Of a stretch of 5,935 nucleotides of DNA, positions 1 to 5,266 are shown piece by piece. Below the pieces are notes generated by a model. That model worked only from the letters and a program-made list of their open reading frames with translations. It was not told the origin of the DNA and did not search any database. Origin of the DNA: an uncultured Bacteroidota bacterium (GTDB taxonomy: Bacteria > Bacteroidota > Bacteroidia > Flavobacteriales > Flavobacteriaceae). The number at the start of each line of letters is the position of its first letter. Position 1 is the first letter of the stretch. The stretch is taken from the NCBI GenBank assembly GCA_902610105.1, contig CACLUN010000042.1, positions 1 to 5,935 of the forward strand. The letters are read 5' to 3'. A program made the position numbers and the translations under genes.

Positions 1-168
1 AGTACTTGTTCCTGTCTCACATACTTTCCCATTAGCCGGAGCTGTTAAAGTTACAACACCAGGTGGTTGAGGCGGTGGTGGATCACCTCCTCCATCACCA
101 GAATCTCCCGTATCTCCACCACATGAGAAAATAAAAAATAGTAATAATAAATAACTAATTTTTTTCAT
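1..168 (-). CDS. Surface lipoprotein of PUL, N-terminal 56 codons only
   Basis: The gene begins with ATG at 168-166 inside the GH5 stop (ATGA overlap) and runs off the window after 56 codons. The product opens with a short basic-hydrophobic signal (MKKISYLLLLFFIFSC) whose Phe-Ser-Cys gives a convincing lipobox with Cys16. Residues 17-29 form a Gly/Asp-rich stretch (GGDTGDSGDGGGD), resembling the acidic lipoprotein export signals that send Bacteroidota lipoproteins to the outer face of the outer membrane. A Pro-rich spacer (DPPPPQPP) follows, then VTLTAPANGKVCETGT. That last segment resembles the start of the Ig/fibronectin-type III domain found at the N-terminus of many flavobacterial PUL lipoproteins (usual form: L-x-x-P-x-N-x-x-C-x-x-G), recalled from memory. 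Likely role: a cell-surface glycan-binding or accessory lipoprotein, but the functional domain is not visible and an enzyme fused to a lipoprotein head is equally possible. The gene and its lipidation are well supported; function is not. Confidence 0.85.
   Translation of the reverse strand, partial: MKKISYLLLLFFIFSCGGDTGDSGDGGGDPPPPQPPGVVTLTAPANGKVCETGTST
61..120 (-). repeat. Low-complexity Gly/Asp and Pro tract in the lipoprotein gene
   Basis: The coding strand repeats G-rich codons with a loose three-codon period (Gly-Asp at residues 18-19, 21-22, 24-25 and 28-29), followed by five prolines in a seven-residue stretch (residues 30-36). It is much more G+C-rich than its surroundings and could vary in length between strains by slippage. 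In the protein it forms an acidic export-type signal plus a stiff spacer next to the lipid anchor. Confidence 0.7.
165..168 (-). promoter_or_regulatory. ATGA stop-start overlap coupling GH5 and the lipoprotein gene
   Basis: The GH5 frame ends Arg-Glu-TGA and the lipoprotein ATG shares two bases with that stop. The preceding bases are purine-rich (TTAGAGA) but not a clear Shine-Dalgarno site, so termination-reinitiation is the likely way the second gene is translated. This supports co-transcription. Confidence 0.85.
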
Positions 169-3100
169 TCTCTAATTACTTTAAAGGTTTTTCTGACAGT
201 TTTACTTTCCAGTATAACTATGTATGCTCCAGGTATTTGATTTGTCAGATCTATATTCGTTTTTCTAGACATATCCGCTATATCTTGATACCTAATATAA
301 ATTAGATCTCCTTTCTCACTAAATATACTAACTTTTACTCTAGTATCATCTCCTCCTACGTGTACTTTTACATCACTGTCAGTCGGGTTTGGATAATAAT
401 GAATATCCTCCGATATGAATACTTCCTTTTCTACAAAACCTTGACACTCTAAATCTGTGTCTACTCTTATAATACTTAGCCCTGTAGATAAAGTTGCTTC
501 AAAACTGTTTCCAGTAACTTTTTGCTTGATGCCATTGATTGTAATATTGTATTTGCTAGATCCACTCATCTGGATACTTGTGCTCTTTCTATCGTTATCA
601 ATATCAATAAATGCTGTGAGTGCTGGTGGCTCACCTACTACAACTTCAAAACACTGTTCATAATTAGCCTGACCATCAACTGTAAAGCAAACCTCATAAG
701 TACCTTTAGCAAGGCCCGTGACTGAAGTGGTTTTGTCTGTTCCTGTTATCGTTACGTTATCCTTGCCAGTAATTGTAACCGTGTAATCGTATGATGAGTC
801 TTCTACACTCAAGTCTATCACACCATCACTCGTACCAACACATGTGGCACTACCAACCTCAACCTTGAAATTATTCACAGGAAGCTCAAAAATCTGACAA
901 CCAGTTACATCAACCTTAGCGCCAGAGGGAGTATCAGGACATTGGTCAACTGAATCTCCAATACCATCTAAATCAGAATCTAAATCTCTAAATTTCATCC
1001 AGTTCATATTAAAACCCCCATCCAGAACTTTAAGTCTGAGAAGAAATATTCCCTTAGGAATTGGATTATCAAGATTTGCTGTTACGGTTACCCATTCTTG
1101 CCAACCACCAGTGGAGGAAAAATCAACTTCGGGTAACAATACGTACTCCCTTGAGGAATTCTGTTCAACTAAAGATAATGCCACTTTTCCTCCATTAGAC
1201 TCAGATGCAACTCTAAAATCAACTGTATATTTTGAGGCAGTGTTTGTAAAGATTTTATAATCAGCATAATCACCATTATCAGTATATCCAATATTTGAAC
1301 CCCCTCCTTCATCATTTGTTTCTTCTAATCCTAATCCAAACATATTAACATAGTCTTCAACTTCAACCTTTCCAGGTATAACAAAACGTGCTTCTAAATC
1401 GTTAATAATGTTGAGATTTGAAAAGGTATTTAAAGTTTTTCCATTTACAGACTTAATTAAGTCCCCAGAATATGAAACTTTAATATCATCAGTATAGAGC
1501 AAGTTTTCAGAAAGATTTAAAATAATTGTTTTTAGTTTAGATGAGTCCAAATTCAATGAAGAAATACTCTTTTCATTTCCATTAACAGTTACAGTGAAGT
1601 TGTCCAGGCTGCCATTAATTGATGAATTCAATACTTCTTGATTTAAAAAAATTTCTAATGAGCTTTCATTAGAATTAGTTTTTCCATTAATAGAATTAAA
1701 TGGAGCTGCTGATATCTCACCTGTTTTCTCAAATTGTAGACTGCTAATATTGAGCGGGGTATTATCATCAAAATGTAATTTCAAAGAATGATTTCCTTCT
1801 TCTAAAATTAAACCTTCAATTGTTGATGTGCCAAAAGAAAACCAACTTCCGGTTGATTGAGTAGTATAAATTGGTGTAATATTTTGATCATTTAAAGATA
1901 AATAAAGTTTTCCCCCACTTTGTTCTGAGGCATTTCTAATTCTAACTCTATAAACTCCGTCTGAATTAATTTTTACAGAATATTTTGTCCACTCTCCTTT
2001 TTCAACAAATCCAATATGGTATCCATTACTATTTACATTATCACTATTATCCTCAATATCAACTCCATCATTTCTATATCGCCATCCTCTGTTCCACGCA
2101 GTAAATGATCCGGATGACTGATGATAAGTCGCAAAATCATTATCATGGTAAGCAAAATTATTTTTACCCAAATCGTAATCAGATAAAAATACTACACCAG
2201 GAATTTCTTGGCGTTTTTTAAAAGGAATTGTATTATTTGAATGGGGTTGTCTTAGAAGTGCATCTGAGATACCCTTTCTGTATAAACAATTTTCGGATTT
2301 AGCATTCTCAGCTAATTGCATCATTGCCTCATATGCTTCTTCTTCTGTTGGTTTATCGCCCTCATCCTTCCAATAGTTTAGTATTTTTTGATAACCATCG
2401 TTAACAATGATTCTGTATGGACTATTTACACTTCCGATTTTTTTCATAGCCCACCATGCCCAACCTACATTATTATTTTCGAATAAAGTGACAGCATCTG
2501 TATACCAGGTATTTGAATTTTCTCCAGACTCACCCATCCAAAGTGGTACATTGTGTTGTTCTCTGAGCGGGAGAATCCAATTCAAATCATCATCATTAGT
2601 CGAATTCCAGTATTTATGAAAACTGTATACCATGTTGTCATCCCAAGGAGGAGTCAATCCGGTAAAATTATTTGCATAATCATTTCCTTCAATAATTATA
2701 ATGTGTTTGTCATCAACTTCCCTAATAGCATTAGTTATTCTTACAAATAAATTTTTTAAGTCAACTCCACCCGGAAGATCCCAATTTGTTTCATTAAGAA
2801 GATCATAGCCACCAATCCACTCATTATCTTTATATCTCTCAGCAATTTTTTTCCACAGTGCAACAGTTTTACTTTTATTTTGTTCGCTTTCCCAGAGTGA
2901 AGGTTTGTCAGGATCATAATCGGAAATATCAGTATTTCTGCCCTGTCCACCCGGTGCAGCATGTAAGTCTAAAATAACGTACATGCTATGAGGTTGTGCC
3001 CATTCTAGAATATCATCAATAATTTCAAAACCTTCTTCAAGCCATGTATTTTCGCCAGAATTAGGTTCCTCTTGGATTGGTAAAGTAAATAAATTGTAAT

Positions 3101-3440
3101 GCATTGGGACCCTTATACTATTAAATCCCCATGAAGCCAATGAATCAACATCGCGTTTAGTAAAATGATTTTCTCTCCACTTTTGAAAAAATTCATCAGT
3201 CTTTTCTGTTCCCATTAGGCTAACTAATTTTTCCTTGATCTCATGTTGAGCTCCAATACTCCCATCAGTTTCATGCATCATATAACCTTCTATTAATAGC
3301 CAACCTCCAGGTGCATATCCTTTAAGTAAAACCTCATTTCCAGATCCATCTACAATTTTTTGACCGTCTGTCCTTAAATTTTGAGAATTAGAAAAGAATG
3401 AAATAAAAACAAATAATATTACAATTAAAAATCTTTTCAT
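165..3440 (-). CDS. Secreted multimodular GH5 beta-glucanase with CBM6 modules and T9SS sorting domain
   Basis: A complete 1091-residue exported glycoside hydrolase. The start is the Met of MKRFLIVILFVFISFFSNSQ, a type I signal peptide probably cut before Gln20; a Met 12 codons upstream lacks signal character and lies inside GH3. Modules by residue: GH5 domain about 24-360 (Arg110 in SIRVP, His160 in DLHAAPG, acid/base Glu217 in LLNETN, His275/Tyr277 in FHKYW, nucleophile Glu304 in WMGESG, Trp329-330); linker 361-413; CBM6-like module 414-572; SWM/Ig-like module about 578-681; classical CBM6 686-819; thrombospondin type 3 repeat 821-848; cysteine-containing module 851-1010; T9SS type A domain 1014-1091 (YYPNP to the C-terminus). 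The N-terminal GGWLLIEGY and W-x-x-HF resemble yeast Exg1-type exo-beta-1,3-glucanases, so a beta-1,3-glucan substrate fits the GH16 and GH3 neighbours; subfamily GH5_46 is a guess. The gene overlaps the next start by 4 nt. Family and secretion route are secure; substrate and exo/endo mode are inferred. Confidence 0.94.
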   Translation of the reverse strand: MKRFLIVILFVFISFFSNSQNLRTDGQKIVDGSGNEVLLKGYAPGGWLLIEGYMMHETDGSIGAQHEIKEKLVSLMGTEKTDEFFQKWRENHFTKRDVDSLASWGFNSIRVPMHYNLFTLPIQEEPNSGENTWLEEGFEIIDDILEWAQPHSMYVILDLHAAPGGQGRNTDISDYDPDKPSLWESEQNKSKTVALWKKIAERYKDNEWIGGYDLLNETNWDLPGGVDLKNLFVRITNAIREVDDKHIIIIEGNDYANNFTGLTPPWDDNMVYSFHKYWNSTNDDDLNWILPLREQHNVPLWMGESGENSNTWYTDAVTLFENNNVGWAWWAMKKIGSVNSPYRIIVNDGYQKILNYWKDEGDKPTEEEAYEAMMQLAENAKSENCLYRKGISDALLRQPHSNNTIPFKKRQEIPGVVFLSDYDLGKNNFAYHDNDFATYHQSSGSFTAWNRGWRYRNDGVDIEDNSDNVNSNGYHIGFVEKGEWTKYSVKINSDGVYRVRIRNASEQSGGKLYLSLNDQNITPIYTTQSTGSWFSFGTSTIEGLILEEGNHSLKLHFDDNTPLNISSLQFEKTGEISAAPFNSINGKTNSNESSLEIFLNQEVLNSSINGSLDNFTVTVNGNEKSISSLNLDSSKLKTIILNLSENLLYTDDIKVSYSGDLIKSVNGKTLNTFSNLNIINDLEARFVIPGKVEVEDYVNMFGLGLEETNDEGGGSNIGYTDNGDYADYKIFTNTASKYTVDFRVASESNGGKVALSLVEQNSSREYVLLPEVDFSSTGGWQEWVTVTANLDNPIPKGIFLLRLKVLDGGFNMNWMKFRDLDSDLDGIGDSVDQCPDTPSGAKVDVTGCQIFELPVNNFKVEVGSATCVGTSDGVIDLSVEDSSYDYTVTITGKDNVTITGTDKTTSVTGLAKGTYEVCFTVDGQANYEQCFEVVVGEPPALTAFIDIDNDRKSTSIQMSGSSKYNITINGIKQKVTGNSFEATLSTGLSIIRVDTDLECQGFVEKEVFISEDIHYYPNPTDSDVKVHVGGDDTRVKVSIFSEKGDLIYIRYQDIADMSRKTNIDLTNQIPGAYIVILESKTVRKTFKVIRE
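168..401 (-). other. T9SS type A C-terminal sorting domain within GH5 protein
   Basis: Residues 1014-1091 begin with the hallmark YYPNPT and continue as a short beta-sandwich with VKVSIFSEKGDLIY, the INLT-like strand (IDLTNQIPGAYIV) and a basic ending (KTFKVIRE). This is the Por_Secre_tail pattern recognised by the type IX secretion system, which carries proteins across the outer membrane and typically removes the domain while releasing the protein or attaching it to the surface. It places the enzyme outside the cell and requires a T9SS encoded elsewhere in the genome. Confidence 0.93.
411..890 (-). other. Unnamed cysteine-containing module before the T9SS domain of GH5 protein
   Basis: Residues 851-1010 lie between the calcium repeat and the sorting domain. 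The first half (856-935) contains ATCVGTSDGVIDLSV, YDYTVTITG and AKGTYEVCFTVDG with Cys867, Cys918 and Cys930, an SprB/PKD-like beta pattern. The second half (940-1010) contains SGSSKYNITING, a short Ig-like strand set and Cys999. A similar pair of small domains occurs in front of the T9SS tail in many flavobacterial glycanases, recalled from memory. Its function is not known to me; a secretion-linked spacer is the simplest idea. Confidence 0.55.
897..980 (-). other. Thrombospondin type 3 calcium-binding repeat within GH5 protein
   Basis: Residues 821-848 of the GH5 protein carry D-x-D-x-D-G-x-x-D (DSDLDGIGD) followed by CPDTPSGAKVDVTGC, the usual thrombospondin type 3 / OmpA-linker repeat. 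The Asp ladder is known to coordinate calcium, and the two cysteines (834 and 848) could pair. It separates the catalytic and binding modules from the C-terminal region and probably acts as a calcium-stiffened spacer. Confidence 0.85.
984..1385 (-). other. Classical CBM6 carbohydrate-binding module within GH5 protein
   Basis: Residues 686-819 follow the CBM6 pattern: IPGKVEVEDY at the start, GGGSNIGYTDNGDYADY, a YTVDFRVAS strand with GG after it, STGGWQEWVTV and a closing FNMNWMKF. The Glu in VEVEDY and the aromatic residues in this layout are typical of the family, whose members bind beta-1,3-glucan, xylan or other beta-glycans. Given the enzyme partners, laminarin binding is the most economical guess. 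Confidence 0.88.
1398..1709 (-). other. SWM/Ig-like spacer module within GH5 protein
   Basis: Residues 578-681 sit between the two binding modules. The segment contains SLEIFLNQEV, FTVTVNGNEKSI, TIILNLSENLLYTDDIKVSYSG and SVNGKTLNTFSNLNI. This is the strand order of SWM-repeat or Big-type bacterial Ig domains, with the typical DDIKVSYSGD strand followed by a loop naming the 'new' property (GKTL). Such modules usually act as spacers or take part in surface adhesion. Identification is by pattern only. Confidence 0.6.
1725..2201 (-). other. CBM6-like beta-sandwich module within GH5 protein
   Basis: Residues 414-572 follow the catalytic domain. They open with FLSDYDLG, pass through WNRGWRYRNDGVDIE and GYHIGFVEKGEWTKYSV, and finish with a GNHSLKLHF-type strand and LNISSLQFEK. 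The order of strands (GEWTKYSV, VYRVRIRNAS, SGGKLYLSL, GNHSLKLHF) matches a CBM6/CBM35-type jelly roll, but the start is not the usual AE-x-Y form. The motif is familiar from flavobacterial GH5 beta-glucanases, where it stays attached to the same catalytic type. The exact CBM family is uncertain. Confidence 0.65.
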
Positions 3441-3444
3441 ATTA
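3438..3444 (-). promoter_or_regulatory. TAA-t-ATG junction coupling GH3 and GH5
   Basis: Only one base separates the GH3 stop from the GH5 start, and no Shine-Dalgarno-like purine run lies in the 20 bases upstream. The spacing decides the GH5 start and suggests translational coupling, so the two enzymes should be made in linked amounts. Confidence 0.8.
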
Positions 3445-5250
3445 AAGTCCAAATCCAACGTCAAATAATAAATCACTTATTTTAGCATTAGCACCTTTTT
3501 CTGCTTGTATTGGCCAAGGATATGAGAGTCTCCCTGCAGATGGATAATCACCAAATAATATATCTGAAACGCCATCTCCCTCACTTCCTGGTAACCATAT
3601 TGCAGCAAATCCATCCCATTTATCAATATGATCTGCAACGTTCATTGGTCTACCGGAAATTAAAAGTACAAATACTTTGTATCCTTTATTTTTTAGCTGA
3701 TTAATTGTATCGATATCCTCTTTTAATAAATCAAGACTATCTTTGTCACCGAAAAACTCAGTATAAGGATCTTCTCCAATTACTACAACTGCTAAATCAC
3801 CACTTACTGAACTTAAATCTGAGCCATCTTTAGAGTAAATAACATTTGTGTCAGCTGAAACAGAATTATTTATTCCATCTAGAATTGTTTTACCGACGGT
3901 GATATCACCCTGGCCACCTTGCCAGTTTATTGTCCATCCCCCACATTGCATTCCAAGATTATCTGCTCCTCTACCAGCAACAACAATCGAATTAATTTCT
4001 TTGGAAATAGGTATTAGTCCGTCATTTTTCAAAACAACAACGCTTTCCCTAACTGCTTGCCTTGCAATCTCTCTATGTTTTTCAGAACCAATAACATCCA
4101 GTGATTGATTAGTAACAAGTGGACTATCAAATAAACCGTTACTGAATTTTACTTTCAAAATCCTTTTTACAGCATCATCAATTCTTGACATTGGAATCGA
4201 TCCTTCCTGAATACTTTCTTTTAATAGCTTCATGAATTTTTTATAAGGTTGACCTTGCCCTGAAACCATAACCATATCTATTCCAGCATTGATTGAAGTA
4301 ATTATATCAGATTTATAATCTCCTGGAATTTCATCAATTCCTTGCCAATCTGAAATAACGAAACCTTCAAAACCTAATTCAATCTTCAAAATATCAGTGA
4401 GTAACTCTTTACTACCATGACATTTAACCCCATTCCAGCTATTATAAGATGCCATTACTGTTTGTACGTTAGCATCTATTGCAGCCTTATATTTTGGCAA
4501 TAATTTTTCTTTTAGCTCCTCGCTTGTCAATATTGTATTTCCTCTGTCAACTAAACCATTCATTCCGGTTCCAAATTCCGTATTTCCATCCCCTATAAAA
4601 TGTTTTGCACAGGCAATCACCTTTTTACCAGATTCTGTTTCAACGCTTTGATATCCTTCAACTGCAGCAGCACCAAGATTTTCAACAATATTTGGGTCAC
4701 TTGAAAAACCTTCATAAGTTCTTCCCCATCGATAATCTTCTGGAGATGACAAACAAGGAGAGAATGTCCAATCAATTCCAGTTGCAGCAACCTCGAGGGA
4801 AGTTGCCTTAGATATTTCATAAATTAATTCAGGATTATTTGTAGCACCAAGACCAATATTCTGAGGAAAAATTGTAGCTCCATAAACATTGTTATGACCA
4901 TGAACTGCATCAATTCCATAAACAAGTGGTATACCTAATCTATTTTTCAACGTTTCCGATTGATATTTGTTATACATATCTAACCATGCTTGTGGTTCAT
5001 TAATACTTGGGTGTGACCCACCTCCACTTAATAACGATCCAATGGAATATGTTGAAAGATCTGTTATTGTATCTAAAAATCTTTGATCAATTTGGGTCAT
5101 TTGACCTACTTTTTCATCAACAGTCATTTGATCAATTATTTCGTTAACCTTTTTTTCAATTTGAATATCGGAGAGATTGGTTTTACTTTCGCAATTAATA
5201 AAAAGAGAAACCAGAATCAGAAGAAAAAAATTTTTTTTAAATGTGTTCAT
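3442..5250 (-). CDS. GH3 beta-glucosidase / exo-beta-1,3(1,4)-glucan glucohydrolase, probable lipoprotein
   Basis: A complete 602-residue family 3 glycoside hydrolase that should release glucose from the non-reducing ends of beta-gluco-oligosaccharides. The start chosen is the Met that opens a signal peptide (MNTFKKNFFLLILVSLFINC); a Met 12 codons upstream would put charged and polar residues ahead of it and overlap GH16. Residues 35-375 form the TIM-barrel domain with GIDAVHG (Asp114), KHF (Lys216-His217) and the nucleophile in VISDWQG (Asp301). Residues 395-602 form the alpha/beta sandwich with QCGGWTINWQG and GEDPYTE, where Glu498 lines up from memory with the barley ExoI acid/base. Trp302 and Trp439 match the two clamp tryptophans of that enzyme. 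No fibronectin type III domain follows, so it is the two-domain plant ExoI type. Cys20 is a plausible lipidation site, but Asn at -1 makes the lipobox imperfect. Few acidic residues follow, which suggests a periplasm-facing location. Its TAA is 1 nt before the GH5 ATG. Exact linkage preference cannot be read from sequence. Confidence 0.95.
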   Translation of the reverse strand: MNTFKKNFFLLILVSLFINCESKTNLSDIQIEKKVNEIIDQMTVDEKVGQMTQIDQRFLDTITDLSTYSIGSLLSGGGSHPSINEPQAWLDMYNKYQSETLKNRLGIPLVYGIDAVHGHNNVYGATIFPQNIGLGATNNPELIYEISKATSLEVAATGIDWTFSPCLSSPEDYRWGRTYEGFSSDPNIVENLGAAAVEGYQSVETESGKKVIACAKHFIGDGNTEFGTGMNGLVDRGNTILTSEELKEKLLPKYKAAIDANVQTVMASYNSWNGVKCHGSKELLTDILKIELGFEGFVISDWQGIDEIPGDYKSDIITSINAGIDMVMVSGQGQPYKKFMKLLKESIQEGSIPMSRIDDAVKRILKVKFSNGLFDSPLVTNQSLDVIGSEKHREIARQAVRESVVVLKNDGLIPISKEINSIVVAGRGADNLGMQCGGWTINWQGGQGDITVGKTILDGINNSVSADTNVIYSKDGSDLSSVSGDLAVVVIGEDPYTEFFGDKDSLDLLKEDIDTINQLKNKGYKVFVLLISGRPMNVADHIDKWDGFAAIWLPGSEGDGVSDILFGDYPSAGRLSYPWPIQAEKGANAKISDLLFDVGFGL

Positions 5251-5266
5251 AATATAAGTTTTAAAA
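5251..5266 (-). promoter_or_regulatory. 16-nt AT-only-rich leader between GH16 and GH3
   Basis: The gap reads TTTTAAAACTTATATT on the coding strand, with a single C as its only G or C. It is too short for a promoter plus leader or for a terminator. An A/T-rich region just before the ATG with no Shine-Dalgarno site is the normal translation start in Bacteroidota. Confidence 0.6.

Noticed and set aside
897..980. OmpA-like cell-wall-linking domain suggested by the CPDTP motif
   Set aside because: Only the thrombospondin type 3 spacer is present; no OmpA peptidoglycan-binding domain follows.
2756..2962. 68-codon minus-strand frame inside GH5
   Set aside because: It overlaps the GH5 catalytic domain in another frame and shows no domain, signal or conserved motif.
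3441..3476. Upstream GH5 start at 3476
   Set aside because: The extra 12 residues are acidic and polar, precede a perfect signal peptide, and lie within the conserved C-terminus of GH3.
3848..4108. 86-codon plus-strand frame opposite GH3
   Set aside because: It is antisense to conserved GH3 motifs, has no recognisable protein pattern and no start context; it is a shadow frame. The other short plus-strand frames were rejected for the same reason.
5221..5245. A/T homopolymer runs resembling a terminator tail or slippage frameshift site
   Set aside because: They encode the Lys/Phe residues of the GH3 signal peptide, no GC-rich stem accompanies them, and the frame stays open and conserved through them.
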